The notes under the pieces: generated by a model
The model's input: the letters and a program-made list of their open reading frames with translations, nothing else
Databases searched by the model: none
What the model was told of the DNA's origin: nothing
Made by a program: the position numbers and the translations under genes
NCBI GenBank assembly: GCA_021531775.1
Contig: JAFBIU010000033.1
Span: forward strand, 1 to 34,030
Length of the DNA stretch: 34,030 nt
Direction of reading: 5' to 3'
Source: Parabacteroides distasonis
GTDB lineage: Bacteria; Bacteroidota; Bacteroidia; Bacteroidales; Tannerellaceae
In this document: in pieces, positions 17,693-27,794 of the stretch
Numbering within the stretch: position 1 is the stretch's first letter
How the letters are laid out: every line of letters starts with the position of its first letter

Positions 17693-17716
17693 GTAAAAAA
17701 AAGGATTTTTGGAAAT

Positions 17717-18916
17717 CTACAACTTCTTTTTCTTACAACGAATAATCAGTTCATTCGTACCATAATCGAACGTGTCGAATTGCTTCTGCAATTCCGGCTT
17801 AATGGTGCAATGGCCCTCCTTCAGCAAGTTCTGCAAGTCGTACCATTCGATTTTGTCATAGAAATAATCCTCTGATTCAAAACGAGGCCAAAAATCGATA
17901 CAGCCCAATATGTCGTCCTTGATCTTCTGTTGTGCATGCTTTTTCTGTACAAAGCCCTCACGCATGACTTTATCGTACAATACATACCGGAAATCATCTC
18001 CATCATCATCCCATCTGGCCCGTTGGACCGTCGCATAGATGTACCGATCATCCTCAAAGACTGCCGGCACCTGCCAGTAGTTCATGGCATTCTTCTGGAA
18101 AGCCTCATAGTCATACCAAGATGCGTATTGATCCGGAAGATGCAATGATCCGAATTCAAATGCGATGTGAGGAACGCGATGAGTACCTTCCACCCGATAG
18201 ACCGTATCTTCATCAAGCTGTCCTTTCGTATAAAGTTGTCCCTGATGTCGATAAAAACGATTCTGACGAGTGGAAGCATAACCATACACGCCTCCTTCAT
18301 TCTTACTGGGTTTCCCATAGTTCGGATTCGCTATGGTACGAAGGGTATCTCCTTTTACATCTAATACTACGTATCTAAATGGATATATCTGTGGAGAAGG
18401 GCAACAAACCCACTTTAATGTATCGATTATGGCAAAATCACTTATGGTTTCTGATTTTTCCGACTCCAGATAATTGCCATCAAAATCATAATAATGGGTT
18501 CTTCCACTATCCGATATCACAATTCTTCGTGACCGGTAATCCATATCAAAATCATAAACACCCGTATATTCTCCAGGTCCCTGTCCTTTTCCTCCTACAG
18601 TACAGACATAGTCACCGTTCAGAGTGAACTTGTATAGTACCATACGAGCCTGAATCAACAGAAAATCCTCCACCTGTTTCACGCCACGTATAGTACTAAT
18701 GATCAAACCTTCAGGTGTCTTCAATTCCAAATATTCGATCGTATCTACAAGTTCGGACAGTTTCATGGAACGCTCTGTCTCGAATACCGATTGGATCGGG
18801 ATCACATACATGTCACCCTGATCCACACTTGCCTGTTTGGTGCAACTCTGGATTCCGAGCGAAAAGACAAGAACTGCTACTAATTGAATAATCAATTGAC
18901 CTTCTATGTGCTTCAT
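17717..18916 (-). CDS. Six-bladed beta-propeller lipoprotein (copy 2)
   Basis: The 399-residue protein has a lipoprotein signal peptide (lipobox GIQSC, C25) and repeated strands such as YVCTVGGKGQGPGEYTGVYDF and RRIVISDSGRTHYYDFDGNYL, typical of the Bacteroidetes six-bladed beta-propeller (DUF5128-like) family. These are anchored in the periplasm or on the outer membrane; ligand unknown. It is a close paralogue of the gene 46 bases upstream (18963-20234), most of the mature sequence being identical by eye, so a tandem duplication. The two probably form one transcript. Confidence 0.87.
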   Translation of the reverse strand: MKHIEGQLIIQLVAVLVFSLGIQSCTKQASVDQGDMYVIPIQSVFETERSMKLSELVDTIEYLELKTPEGLIISTIRGVKQVEDFLLIQARMVLYKFTLNGDYVCTVGGKGQGPGEYTGVYDFDMDYRSRRIVISDSGRTHYYDFDGNYLESEKSETISDFAIIDTLKWVCCPSPQIYPFRYVVLDVKGDTLRTIANPNYGKPSKNEGGVYGYASTRQNRFYRHQGQLYTKGQLDEDTVYRVEGTHRVPHIAFEFGSLHLPDQYASWYDYEAFQKNAMNYWQVPAVFEDDRYIYATVQRARWDDDGDDFRYVLYDKVMREGFVQKKHAQQKIKDDILGCIDFWPRFESEDYFYDKIEWYDLQNLLKEGHCTIKPELQKQFDTFDYGTNELIIRCKKKKL

Positions 18917-18962
18917 GATAAATACTGTTTATTGATTGAACATGCTTGATTTCAAGTAGCTA

Positions 18963-20234
18963 TTATTTTGCTGTATAATTGCCAGTCAGATTCTTTTTCT
19001 TACAACGGATGATCAGCTGGTTCGTACCATAATCGAATGTGTCGAACTGTTTCTGCAATTCCGGCTTGATGGTGTAATGGCCCTCCTTCAGCATATTCTG
19101 CAAGTCGTACCATTCGATTTTGCCATAAAAATACTCCTCTGATGCAAAGCGGGGCCAAAAATCAATGCAACCCAATATGTCGTCCTGGATCTTCTGCTGT
19201 GCATATTTCTTCTGGACAAATCCTTTCCGCTCCTTCTTGTCATACATGACATAACGGAAATCATCTCCGTCATCATCCCATCGTGCCCGTTGGACTGTCG
19301 CATAAATGTAACGGTCATCCTCAAAGACTGCCGGCACCTGCCAGTAATTCATGGCATTCTTCTGGAAAGCCTCCCAGTCATACCAGGCTGCATAGTGATC
19401 CGGGAGATGCAATGATCCGAAATCAAATGCGATGTGAGGAATACGATGAATACCTTCTACCCGATAGACCGTATCTTCATCAAGGTCTCCTTTCGTATAG
19501 AGTTGTCCCTGATAACGATACAAACGACGCTGAAGAGGAGAACTATAACCATACACACCCCCTGCATTCTTACTGGGTTTCCCATAATTCGGGTTCGCTA
19601 TCGTATGAAGGGTGTCTCCGTTCGCATTCAACACCACGTATCGAAACGGATATATCTGTACTTGAGGTATACAAACCCACTTCAACGTATCGATTAAGGC
19701 AAACGTCGTAATCGTTTCTGTTTTTTCCGACTCCAGATAATTGCCATTATAATCATAATAATGAGTCTTTCCACTATCCGCTATTATAATTCTTCGTGAC
19801 CGGTAATCCACATCAAAATCATAAACACTCGTGTATTCTCCAGGTCCCTGCCCTTGTCCTCCAATAGTACAGACATAGTCCCCTTCTTGAGTGAACTTAT
19901 AGAGCACCATACGAGCCTCTATCAATAGGAAATCCTCCACAGGAATAATTTTATAAATGCCTGTTATGATCAAATCCTCAGGTGTCTTCAATTCCAAATA
20001 CTCGATCGTATCTGCAATTTCAGACAACTTAATGGGATGCTCTGTCTCTAATACCGATTGGATCGGGATCACATACATGTCACCCTGATCCACACTTGCC
20101 TGTTTGGTGCAGCTCAGGAAACCAAGCGAAATGGCGAATACTCCGACTAATATGGAAATCACGCTGGCCATCTGTCGGTTTTTCAATTCCCTGTCTGACA
20201 ATTCTGTCTGAGACAATCTGTTTTGCTGTTTCAT
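18963..20234 (-). CDS. Six-bladed beta-propeller lipoprotein (copy 1)
   Basis: The 423-residue product is the upstream paralogue of the pair. The mature part starts CTKQASVDQGDMYVIPIQSV, identical to copy 2, and carries the same YVCTIGGQGQGPGEY and DSGKTHYYDYNGNYL propeller strands. With the ATG at 20234 the lipobox cysteine is at residue 42, long for a signal peptide; an internal ATG at 20171 would put it at residue 21 and may be the real start. A TACATTTG element at 20295-20302 fits as promoter for both copies. Function unknown. Confidence 0.87.
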   Translation of the reverse strand: MKQQNRLSQTELSDRELKNRQMASVISILVGVFAISLGFLSCTKQASVDQGDMYVIPIQSVLETEHPIKLSEIADTIEYLELKTPEDLIITGIYKIIPVEDFLLIEARMVLYKFTQEGDYVCTIGGQGQGPGEYTSVYDFDVDYRSRRIIIADSGKTHYYDYNGNYLESEKTETITTFALIDTLKWVCIPQVQIYPFRYVVLNANGDTLHTIANPNYGKPSKNAGGVYGYSSPLQRRLYRYQGQLYTKGDLDEDTVYRVEGIHRIPHIAFDFGSLHLPDHYAAWYDWEAFQKNAMNYWQVPAVFEDDRYIYATVQRARWDDDGDDFRYVMYDKKERKGFVQKKYAQQKIQDDILGCIDFWPRFASEEYFYGKIEWYDLQNMLKEGHYTIKPELQKQFDTFDYGTNQLIIRCKKKNLTGNYTAK

Positions 20235-20294
20235 AACTCATGATATTAATTTCAAACATGCAGGGTGGAACAACCCCTCTTTTTATCTACAGGA

Positions 20295-20302
20295 CAAATG
20301 TA
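20295..20302 (-). promoter_or_regulatory. -7 promoter element (TACATTTG) for the beta-propeller pair
   Basis: The minus strand reads TACATTTG, 61 bases upstream of the annotated ATG at 20234. It lies directly after the terminator of the mut operon, as expected for a new transcription unit. Confidence 0.5.
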
Positions 20303-20311
20303 TAAAAAGAA

Positions 20312-20340
20312 AGAGACCGGACAAATAGCATCCGGCCTCT
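20312..20340 (-). terminator. Terminator of the mutAB operon
   Basis: AGAGGCCGGA and TCCGGTCTCT (minus strand) form a 10-bp stem with one G-T pair around a 9-base loop, followed by TTCTTTTTATA. It lies 40 bases after the mutB stop. Confidence 0.75.
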
Positions 20341-20380
20341 TCTGTAATAAATAACCTCAAAAGAGGTCTGATTCTTTGAC

Positions 20381-22528
20381 TTAATCAGCCAACAGGATCT
20401 CCATGATCTGGCAAGCAGCCTTCGTAACGGAAGTACCCGGACCGAAGATAGCAGCCACACCAGCCTTATACAAGAAGTCGTAGTCCTGTGCCGGGATAAC
20501 ACCACCAGCGATCACCACGATATCCTCGCGACCCAGCTTCTTCAATTCATCGATTACCTGCGGAACCAATGTCTTGTGACCGGCAGCCAACGAAGAAACA
20601 CCCATGACGTGAACGTCATTTTCTACAGCCTGACGGGCAGCCTCGGCCGGAGTCTGGAACAACGGTCCCATATCCACGTCGAATCCACAGTCAGCATAAC
20701 CTGTAGCAACGACCTTAGCACCACGGTCGTGACCGTCCTGACCCATCTTAGCGATCATGATACGCGGCTGACGACCCTCTTTCTTAGCGAACTCTGCTGT
20801 CAACTGACAAGCACGTTCGAAGTCTGAATCTTTCTTAGTTTCTGATGAATACACGCCTGAAATAGTTCTAATGATTGCTTTATAACGACCTACAACAGCT
20901 TCACAAGCGTCTGAGATTTCACCCAATGATGCACGCAGACCGGCAGCCTTCACAGCCAAGTCGAGCAAGTTGCCCTGCTTTGTGCGGACACATTCAGTGA
21001 TGTCGGCCAATGCCTTCTGAACAGCAGCCTCATCGCGGTTAGCACGCAACTCCTTCAACAAACCAATCTGTTCGTTGCGAACAGCCGTGTTGTCGATCTC
21101 CAGGATATCGATCGGATCCTCTTTCGGCAGGCGATACTTGTTGACACCCACGATGGTCTGGATACCAGAGTCGATACGAGCCTGTGTACGGGCAGCAGCC
21201 TCTTCGATACGCATCTTCGGCAGACCGGTTTCGATAGCCTTCGCCATACCGCCCATGCTTTCGATCTCCTGAATCAAAGCCCAACCTTTGTGTACCAATT
21301 CGTTGGTCAAAGACTCTACATAGTAAGAACCACCCCACGGGTCGATCTGCTTACAAACCTTTGTCTCCTCCTGGATATAGATCTGTGTGTTACGAGCGAT
21401 ACGTGCAGAGAAGTCTGTCGGCAAAGCGATAGCCTCGTCCAAAGCGTTGGTGTGCAGAGACTGAGTATGACCCAGAGCTGCAGCCATTGCCTCGATACAG
21501 GTACGACCAACGTTGTTGAACGGATCCTGCTCGGTCAGTGACCAACCAGAAGTCTGGCAGTGTGTACGCAAAGCCAATGATTTCGGGTTCTTTGCACCAA
21601 AGCTGCTGACGATCTTCGCCCACAACATACGAGCGGCACGCATCTTGGCGATCTCCATGAAGTGATTTACACCGATAGCCCAGAAGAAAGAGAGACGCGG
21701 AGCGAAAGCATCGATGTCGATACCAGCGTTCACACCGGCACGGAGGTATTCCAAACCGTCGCACAAGGTGTAAGCCATTTCGATGTCGGCTGTTGCACCA
21801 GCCTCCTGCATGTGGTAACCGGAGATAGAGATGGAGTTGAACTTCGGCATCTTCTGTGAAGTATATTCGAAGATGTCGGCGATGATACGCATAGAGAACT
21901 CAGGCGGATAGATATAGGTGTTACGCACCATGAACTCTTTCAGGATATCGTTCTGGATGGTACCAGCCATCTCTTCCAACTTGGCACCCTGCTCCAGACC
22001 AGCGTTGATGTAGAACGCCAATACCGGCAGAACGGCACCGTTCATTGTCATAGAGACAGACATCTTGTTCAAAGGAATACCATCGAACAACACCTTCATG
22101 TTCTCCAACGAACAGATAGATACACCGGCTTTACCCACGTCACCTACCACACGTTCGTTATCGGCATCGTAACCACGGTGTGTCGGCAGGTCGAAAGCCA
22201 CTGACAAACCCTTCTGACCGGAAGCCAAGTTACGGCGATAGAATGCGTTAGACTCCTCAGCAGTAGAGAAACCTGCATACTGACGGATGGTCCAAGGACG
22301 CATCGGATACATGGCGCTATACGGACCACGCAGATAAGGAGGCAGACCAGACACATAGTTCAGGTGCTCCATTCCTTCCAAGTCTTCTTTGGTATATACC
22401 GGTTTCACCTCGATCTGTTCGGGTGTCTTCCAATTAGCCTCAATACCATTGGCCTTTGCCCATTCCGCAGCGTTCTGCGCAGCGAATCCGGCATTCTTGA
22501 TATCTATGTCTTTAAAATTTGGTCTCAT
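20381..22528 (-). CDS. mutB: Methylmalonyl-CoA mutase, large (B12-binding) subunit
   Basis: MutB, with MutA, interconverts succinyl-CoA and (R)-methylmalonyl-CoA using adenosylcobalamin; in gut Bacteroidetes this feeds propionate formation. The 715-residue protein has the catalytic barrel ([46 protein letters not shown]) and a C-terminal cobalamin domain with the DxHxxG motif as DGHDRG in [26 protein letters not shown]. Length is normal. It follows mutA by 23 bases in one operon. Confidence 0.97.
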   Translation of the reverse strand: MRPNFKDIDIKNAGFAAQNAAEWAKANGIEANWKTPEQIEVKPVYTKEDLEGMEHLNYVSGLPPYLRGPYSAMYPMRPWTIRQYAGFSTAEESNAFYRRNLASGQKGLSVAFDLPTHRGYDADNERVVGDVGKAGVSICSLENMKVLFDGIPLNKMSVSMTMNGAVLPVLAFYINAGLEQGAKLEEMAGTIQNDILKEFMVRNTYIYPPEFSMRIIADIFEYTSQKMPKFNSISISGYHMQEAGATADIEMAYTLCDGLEYLRAGVNAGIDIDAFAPRLSFFWAIGVNHFMEIAKMRAARMLWAKIVSSFGAKNPKSLALRTHCQTSGWSLTEQDPFNNVGRTCIEAMAAALGHTQSLHTNALDEAIALPTDFSARIARNTQIYIQEETKVCKQIDPWGGSYYVESLTNELVHKGWALIQEIESMGGMAKAIETGLPKMRIEEAAARTQARIDSGIQTIVGVNKYRLPKEDPIDILEIDNTAVRNEQIGLLKELRANRDEAAVQKALADITECVRTKQGNLLDLAVKAAGLRASLGEISDACEAVVGRYKAIIRTISGVYSSETKKDSDFERACQLTAEFAKKEGRQPRIMIAKMGQDGHDRGAKVVATGYADCGFDVDMGPLFQTPAEAARQAVENDVHVMGVSSLAAGHKTLVPQVIDELKKLGREDIVVIAGGVIPAQDYDFLYKAGVAAIFGPGTSVTKAACQIMEILLAD

Positions 22529-22551
22529 AATCGTTTGATTGCGGAAATGAA

Positions 22552-24408
22552 TTAAATTCCTAATTTCGCATTAAATGCTTTCAAAGTCTCAAGCACGTTG
22601 CTCTTTACGTTGATGAACTGATCGATACCCTGAGCCTTCAGATCCTCCATGCAAGCAGGAGCACCAGCTACAACGAATTCTGCGCGACCAGCCAAAGCCT
22701 TGAAGGCTTCCGGAGCCAATGTTGCGTATTCGTCATCGCTTGAGCAGAGAACAACGATCTCAGCACCCGCATTTACAGCTGCCTCAACACCAGCTTCTAC
22801 TGTTTCGAAGCCCAAGTTGTCGATTACCTTGTAACCGGCACAAGCGAAGAAGTTGCTGCTGAACTGCGAACGAGCCAAACGCATAGCCAAATTGCCAATA
22901 GTCAACATAAATACCTTCGGAGTCTTGCCACTCTTCTCAGTAGCCAGACGCAATGCCTCAAATTCAGAAGCACCACGAGAGAAGTCAAGCGCTGTGATGG
23001 TAGCGTCGCCACAATGACCGCCACCGCAGCAGCAAGAAGCTGTCTCCTTGATCTTCTCGGCAGCTACCTCTGTGAAGTTCGGATACTGGTTCGAACCCAA
23101 CAAGATCTCGCGACGAGTAGCTACACTCTTATGGCGAGCTTCATTGGAAGCATTGACAGCCTGCTGAATTTCACCGGCATTAGCCAATACGGTGAAGCCA
23201 CCCTTCTCTTCCACTTCCAAGAAGAGCTTCCAAGCTACATCTGCCAAAGAGTTCGTCAATACCTCTACATAATAAGAACCAGCTGACGGGTCAACCACCT
23301 TATCGAAGTGAGATTCTTCCTTCAACAACAACTGCTGGTTACGTGCAATACGTTCAGAGAAGTCGTCCGGAGTCTGATAAGTCTGGTCGAACGGACGTAC
23401 CGTGATTGAATCGACACCGGCGATCGCAGCAGACATAGCCTCTGTCTGCGTACGCAACAGGTTCACGTGTGCGTCGAAGATGGTCATGTTCCAAGAAGAG
23501 GTCTGTGCGTGTACGTGCATCTTGCAAGCACAATCGCAAGCCGGAGCGTAAGCCTTCACGATTTCAGCCCACAACCAACGAGCTGCGCGGAACTTAGCGA
23601 TCTCCATGAAGTAGTTAGAGCTGATACCGAAGTTGAACTTGATGTTCTTGGCAACCTCATCTACGGAGAAGCCGGCCTCTGTCAACTTAGCCAACAGTTC
23701 GTTACCCCAAGCCAACGCATAACCCAATTCCTGTGTAATGAATGCACCGGCATTGTTCAAGTTGAATGCATTGACAGCCAATACACGATAACCCGGCAGT
23801 GCCTCGCCAGCCTTCAAAACAGCAGCAGCAGCCTCTACCCAGTTGCTGTTCTCCTTACCCTTGATCAACGGTTTCTTGAACGGATCGTAGTTGACTGAAC
23901 CAACACACTTCTCCAGATCAGCACCCTTCGCCTTGAAGCAATCAGCCAAGATACCGATCAATGCCTCTGCCTTGCACAGACAAGTGTTGAAGTTCAACTC
24001 TACACACTGCGGACAGATACCATCCAACAAGGCTGCGATGTTCTCTGCATTCACATCATCACCCTTGATGACAAAGCCCAAAGAGGTGATACCCTTATTC
24101 AAGATATCCAAAGCCTTCTCGTTGGCTGCTTTGAAATCGCAAACCTCGATGTTCTGACGTACCTTCCAGTCATTGTCCTTCTTCGTACCACGTACGTAGG
24201 GGAATTCACCCGGAAGAGATTCAGTTGTCTTCAGACCTTCGACATCTTCCAAACGATAGAAAGGATTTACATTAAATCCTTCGCCTGTTTTCCAAACAAG
24301 CTTCTTTTCAAACGGAACTCCTTTCAGATCGGCTGTGATCTTCGCAATCCATGCTTCTGTCGTCACAGGAGCAAATTCTGAGAAGAGTTTTTCTTTTTGT
24401 TCTGCCAT
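22552..24408 (-). CDS. mutA: Methylmalonyl-CoA mutase, small subunit
   Basis: This is the non-catalytic partner of MutB. The 618-residue protein starts [12 protein letters not shown] at 24408; the open frame continues 23 codons upstream, but those residues look like non-coding sequence and the promoter element at 24447-24454 lies within them. It keeps the barrel signatures ([29 protein letters not shown]), while the cobalamin domain lacks DxHxxG (it reads [11 protein letters not shown]), as expected for a subunit that does not bind B12. An unusual Cys-rich stretch CCCGGGHC occupies residues 459-466, between the two domains. Confidence 0.95.
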   Translation of the reverse strand: MAEQKEKLFSEFAPVTTEAWIAKITADLKGVPFEKKLVWKTGEGFNVNPFYRLEDVEGLKTTESLPGEFPYVRGTKKDNDWKVRQNIEVCDFKAANEKALDILNKGITSLGFVIKGDDVNAENIAALLDGICPQCVELNFNTCLCKAEALIGILADCFKAKGADLEKCVGSVNYDPFKKPLIKGKENSNWVEAAAAVLKAGEALPGYRVLAVNAFNLNNAGAFITQELGYALAWGNELLAKLTEAGFSVDEVAKNIKFNFGISSNYFMEIAKFRAARWLWAEIVKAYAPACDCACKMHVHAQTSSWNMTIFDAHVNLLRTQTEAMSAAIAGVDSITVRPFDQTYQTPDDFSERIARNQQLLLKEESHFDKVVDPSAGSYYVEVLTNSLADVAWKLFLEVEEKGGFTVLANAGEIQQAVNASNEARHKSVATRREILLGSNQYPNFTEVAAEKIKETASCCCGGGHCGDATITALDFSRGASEFEALRLATEKSGKTPKVFMLTIGNLAMRLARSQFSSNFFACAGYKVIDNLGFETVEAGVEAAVNAGAEIVVLCSSDDEYATLAPEAFKALAGRAEFVVAGAPACMEDLKAQGIDQFINVKSNVLETLKAFNAKLGI

Positions 24409-24446
24409 AAAATTTAGTTGTTTATATAAAAATGGTATTAGGAGCA

Positions 24447-24454
24447 CAAAGATA
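24447..24454 (-). promoter_or_regulatory. -7 promoter element (TATCTTTG) for mutAB
   Basis: The minus strand reads TATCTTTG, a TAnnTTTG match, 39 bases upstream of the mutA ATG. No cobalamin riboswitch-like structure is visible between it and the gene; the leader is too short for one. Confidence 0.55.
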
Positions 24455-24534
24455 GAATTAATAAACAGCACGAGCAACGAAAAGGGCTCAAAAATCGACC
24501 TCGAAAAAAAAAGTTGAAAAAAATTGCGATTTTG

Positions 24535-24565
24535 TTTGGTAGTATAAAAATTATATCTACCTTTG
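24535..24565 (+). promoter_or_regulatory. Promoter of the tRNA-Glu gene
   Basis: TTTG at 24535-24538 and TACCTTTG at 24558-24565 are separated by 19 bases, a perfect match to the Bacteroidetes primary sigma factor consensus. The tRNA begins 40 bases downstream. Confidence 0.8.
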
Positions 24566-24605
24566 CAGTGTCAAACAAAACAAATAACAACAAGACTAAC
24601 AAAAC

Positions 24606-24678
24606 GGTGCATTCGTCTAGTGGTCTAGGACGCCGCCCTCTCACGGCGGAAACTCGGGTTCGACCCCCGGACGCACTA
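24606..24678 (+). tRNA. tRNA-Glu (CTC anticodon)
   Basis: The 73-base sequence folds as a cloverleaf: D stem GTCT/GGAC, anticodon stem CCGCC/GGCGG with loop CTCTCAC (anticodon CTC), and T arm TCGGG-TTCGACC-CCCGG. The acceptor stem GGTGCAT/ACGCACT has one A-C mismatch and a terminal G-T pair. No CCA is encoded. A TTTG/TACCTTTG promoter precedes it and a terminator follows. Confidence 0.93.
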
Positions 24679-24683
24679 CTAAG

Positions 24684-24719
24684 AAGCCTCTGTCAATCTT
24701 CTGATTGCAGAGGCTTTTT
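24684..24719 (+). terminator. Terminator after tRNA-Glu
   Basis: AAGCCTCTG and CAGAGGCTT pair as a 9-bp stem with an inner TCAAT/ATTG pairing, followed by a T run. It separates the tRNA from map, which starts 25 bases later without a promoter element of its own in between. Confidence 0.8.
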
Positions 24720-24743
24720 CAGTATATATAATTCAAAAGAGTG

Positions 24744-25601
24744 ATGTTTAGAAGAAGAATCAATAACTGGCATCCTATTAAAGGACAGCCATTGACTGAG
24801 TTAGACAAACGGATCCTCAACTTGCAGAACCGTGGACACCTGGTCCCTTCTCGTAAGCTGATCAAGACTCCGGAGCAGATCGAAGGCATTCGCCGCAGTG
24901 GTGTCATCAACACCGGTGTACTGGATCTGGTGGCTCAAGAGATCAAGGAGGGTATGTCAACTGCCCAAATCGACAAATTGGTCTATGATTATACGACCGA
25001 CCATGGTGCCATTCCGGCCCCGCTCAACTACGAAGGTTTCCCGAAAAGTGTCTGCACCTCCATCAACGAAGTGGTTTGCCACGGCATCCCGAGCGAAAAG
25101 GAGATCCTGCGCGACGGAGATATTATTAATGTAGATGTATCCACGATCCTGGACGGCTATTATTCGGATGCCTCCCGCATGTTTATGATTGGCAACGTCT
25201 CACCAGAGAAGCGTCGCCTGGTCGAAGTGACCAAAGAGTGTCTGCAAATCGGTATGGAGGCGGCCAAACCTTTCGGATGGGTAGGCGACATCGGACATGC
25301 CATCCAGAAGCATGCCCAGAAGAATGGCTACGGTGTCGTACGCGACCTGTGCGGCCATGGCGTAGGACTGGCATTTCACGAAGAACCGGAGGTGGCCCAC
25401 TTCGGACAGAAAGGTACAGGTATGTTGCTGGTACCCGGCATGGTCTTCACCATCGAACCGATGATCAACATGGGTACTTGGCGTGTCTTTATTGACGAAG
25501 AGGATGGCTGGACCGTCGTCACCGAAGATGAACTGCCCTCCGCCCAATGGGAACACACCTTCCTGATGACCGAAACCGGCCTGGAAATCCTGACCTACTG
25601 A
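24744..25601 (+). CDS. map: Methionine aminopeptidase, type I
   Basis: This metal enzyme removes the initiator methionine from new proteins. From ATG 24744 the product has 285 residues; an in-frame GTG directly before the ATG is a less likely start. The five metal ligands are present: D131 (NVDVS), D142 (YSDASR), H205 (CGHGVGL), E238 (FTIEPM) and E270 (WEHTF). A 40-residue N-terminal extension (HPIKGQ...RGHLVPSRK) precedes the catalytic domain, as in the longer bacterial MetAPs. It may depend on read-through from the tRNA promoter. Confidence 0.95.
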   Translation: MFRRRINNWHPIKGQPLTELDKRILNLQNRGHLVPSRKLIKTPEQIEGIRRSGVINTGVLDLVAQEIKEGMSTAQIDKLVYDYTTDHGAIPAPLNYEGFPKSVCTSINEVVCHGIPSEKEILRDGDIINVDVSTILDGYYSDASRMFMIGNVSPEKRRLVEVTKECLQIGMEAAKPFGWVGDIGHAIQKHAQKNGYGVVRDLCGHGVGLAFHEEPEVAHFGQKGTGMLLVPGMVFTIEPMINMGTWRVFIDEEDGWTVVTEDELPSAQWEHTFLMTETGLEILTY

Positions 25602-25642
25602 GGCCACCGTCCGGATCGCCTCACCCAGCCGTTTCATACAGA

Positions 25643-25699
25643 AAGAACCGCCATGTCGGCAGTTGCATCCAGCAACCCTCCCACATGGCGGTTCTTTTT
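25643..25699. terminator. Bidirectional terminator between map and marC
   Basis: AAGAACCGCCATGT (25643-25656) pairs perfectly with ACATGGCGGTTCTT (25683-25696), followed by T residues on the plus strand and a shorter A/T run on the other side. It serves map and the convergent marC. Confidence 0.75.
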
Positions 25700-25724
25700 A
25701 TCCGTTTTCAGACAGGATCGTTGT

Positions 25725-26360
25725 TCAACTATGCAGAATATCGATCAGGATCGGTTTGACACCACTGACAAAACACTCCACAGCGATCACCATCAGAATC
25801 AGTCCCATCAGACGCATCATCACATTATTGCCTGTCTCACCCAAAAACGAGACCAACTTGGTAGAGGCACTCAAGATCAGGAAGGCAATCAGATAGACCA
25901 ACGCAATCACGCCAACCAAGACTCCCCGCATCGTCCAATCCGTTGCATCATCCATCAACATGATCGCATTGGCAATGGCACCCGGGCCGCACAACATCGG
26001 GATGGCAAAAGGCGTGATGCTGATGTCGTCGGCATACGCTTTCATCTCATCGTCATTCAACTTGGCACTGGAATAACGGGCCTGCAACATATCAAAACCA
26101 ATCTTGAAGATGATGAATCCGCCGGCTATACGAAAGCCGTTGGTCGATATGCCAAAGAATTTGAACAGGAACTGTCCGGAGAAGGTAAACACCATCAACG
26201 TGATAAAGGCAACAATGGTCGCACGCTTCACAATCGCCCGCCGTTCCTGCTGGTTCAGGCCCTGTGTCATGGTCAAAAAGACCGGCATCGTCCCCAACGG
26301 ATTGGTCAACGTGAAGAACGACGTAAAACAGAGCAATGCAAAAGGCAACAATGTATCCAT
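25725..26360 (-). CDS. MarC family integral membrane protein
   Basis: The 211-residue protein has about six hydrophobic segments, starting LLPFALLCFTSFFTLTNPLGTMPVF, and the family blocks ISITPFAIPMLCGPGAIANAIML and GLILMVIAVECFVSG. It belongs to the MarC/UPF0056 family of inner-membrane proteins of unknown function; an early link to antibiotic resistance was not upheld. It lies 15 bases after the PNGase F-like gene and is probably cotranscribed with it. Confidence 0.9.
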   Translation of the reverse strand: MDTLLPFALLCFTSFFTLTNPLGTMPVFLTMTQGLNQQERRAIVKRATIVAFITLMVFTFSGQFLFKFFGISTNGFRIAGGFIIFKIGFDMLQARYSSAKLNDDEMKAYADDISITPFAIPMLCGPGAIANAIMLMDDATDWTMRGVLVGVIALVYLIAFLILSASTKLVSFLGETGNNVMMRLMGLILMVIAVECFVSGVKPILIDILHS

Positions 26361-26375
26361 ATATATTAATGTAGA

Positions 26376-27638
26376 TTATTCATCCCATACCAGGTAAGCA
26401 GATACCAGCCAGTGGTTCATCTTTGGACCATCGACCGGCATGGCCTCCGGAATGCTCACCGTAAACGTATGCTGTCCCGGCTGCAAATCGGGCAATTCTA
26501 CCTCCTCCGGCATCACATCCGATCCCGGACACCAGTTCGAACGGGAGAAGTCAGACGAACCAACCGGCTCTTCAATCATCTTTTCAGCATACCCCTTCTC
26601 GGAAATATAGGAAGCCAACCGCTTTTCCAACCAGACACCCGTAGCCGGATTGAAGCGACGGAATGAAGCGCAGTCATTACGCCAAGGGATAAAATCGAGC
26701 ACGGTCTGTCCATCCACCTTGACAATGTTCTGCCGTTTGACAAACTCATCACCTCCACTGTGGCCACCATGACCCGTCACGATGTATTTGAGTCGAATAT
26801 TCTTGGCATTTTCGGGCACTGTAAAATCCGTGGAAAGATCCTTGCGGGCAAAGATATCGGGATAGGTCTGTCCGATGTAATAGACCGTATTCATCAACGG
26901 CTCAACATGTCGCTTGGGCAGCGCGTCGCACGTGATTTCCGATTCATCAAACTTCAGTTCCAAGCTGGCCGTATAACCCTCCGAAGTCCAGGTGTCGATG
27001 AAAATACCTACGTATGCCTCCCCCTTCAACAACGGGTAGAGATCAGTAATGTCCTGTTCCCAATTGGTGCTGTCGGCCCACTGGTCGATATAGACCGGTT
27101 TACGCACTTTCGAAAGTTCATTATCCTCTTTACTGTAATACCCTACCCCGAAAGGTGTCATAAAACGCAAGAGCTCTACCGTCGGCAGGTAGTCCGGACC
27201 CGGCACCACACCGATCAGTTTTTCCAGTTTCAAACTATCAATCTCCGGAAACACACGTTCACCCTTGGCAATATTGAGCAGGTTGATGGCCGATTCTTTG
27301 GGCAGGACAAAGCAGGAACCCGACTTGTCCCAACGGTCGCCATTCGAGGCAATGGAGACACGGGCTGTCACCCGCACATTCCGCTGATAGTCGGGCACCT
27401 CTATCCGTTTCAGCAAGATACGGCCATTTACCAAGTGGTAAATACTATCCGCTGCGGGTTCGTTGAACGACCCCGTATAGACATCCGGCGCAAAACGGAC
27501 CGATGTATGGTCAAAAACTTGGAGCATACGATCGCCCTGGGCAGGCAACTCCTTGTGGCCACAAGCAGCCAAGGCTCCCATCATACCGACACACAAACCG
27601 AGTTGCCGGATCATTTGAATTGTTTTTTTACTTCCCAT
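26376..27638 (-). CDS. PNGase F-like lipoprotein (peptide-N-glycosidase family)
   Basis: The 420-residue protein has a lipoprotein signal (lipobox LAAC, C26). The N-terminal part (about 40-240) and C-terminal part (about 245-420) correspond to the two PNGase F domains. The C-terminal domain carries the conserved [27 protein letters not shown] and SNWCPGSDV stretches seen in PNGase F proteins. Such enzymes cut N-glycans from the asparagine of glycoproteins, which in a gut bacterium would help use host glycoproteins. A nearby M61 peptidase, divergently transcribed, fits a role in glycoprotein breakdown. Activity is inferred from family membership. Confidence 0.85.
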   Translation of the reverse strand: MGSKKTIQMIRQLGLCVGMMGALAACGHKELPAQGDRMLQVFDHTSVRFAPDVYTGSFNEPAADSIYHLVNGRILLKRIEVPDYQRNVRVTARVSIASNGDRWDKSGSCFVLPKESAINLLNIAKGERVFPEIDSLKLEKLIGVVPGPDYLPTVELLRFMTPFGVGYYSKEDNELSKVRKPVYIDQWADSTNWEQDITDLYPLLKGEAYVGIFIDTWTSEGYTASLELKFDESEITCDALPKRHVEPLMNTVYYIGQTYPDIFARKDLSTDFTVPENAKNIRLKYIVTGHGGHSGGDEFVKRQNIVKVDGQTVLDFIPWRNDCASFRRFNPATGVWLEKRLASYISEKGYAEKMIEEPVGSSDFSRSNWCPGSDVMPEEVELPDLQPGQHTFTVSIPEAMPVDGPKMNHWLVSAYLVWDE

Positions 27639-27672
27639 GGTACTCTACATCATTATTTGAGTTGTGAAAGCA

Positions 27673-27680
27673 CAAAAATA
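27673..27680 (-). promoter_or_regulatory. -7 promoter element (TATTTTTG) for the PNGase F-like gene
   Basis: The minus strand reads TATTTTTG, 35 bases upstream of the ATG at 27638. It is divergent from the M61 promoter at 27756-27763, so both genes are controlled from the same 156-base intergenic region. Confidence 0.5.
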
Positions 27681-27755
27681 CACCTTTTTTTCAAGTTCTA
27701 CCGCTTAGACAGAAATTCTTTCACGGATTTTTGGCTTGGTCTCAGATTTGTGTTG

Positions 27756-27763
27756 TACCTTTG
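27756..27763 (+). promoter_or_regulatory. -7 promoter element (TACCTTTG) for the M61 peptidase gene
   Basis: TACCTTTG is a perfect TAnnTTTG match 31 bases before the ATG at 27795. A TTTG lies at 27730-27733, 22 bases upstream, slightly more than the usual 19-21. Confidence 0.6.
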
Positions 27764-27794
27764 GCCTTCAACAAATACGAAAAAACAGTTCGAT

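Noticed and set aside
24409-24605. Cobalamin riboswitch upstream of mutA
   Set aside because: The leader after the -7 element is under 40 bases and shows none of the expected B12-box structure.
25653-26369. Plus-strand ORF of 238 codons opposite marC
   Set aside because: Its His/Gln-rich product is the shadow of a membrane-protein gene and it starts inside a terminator.
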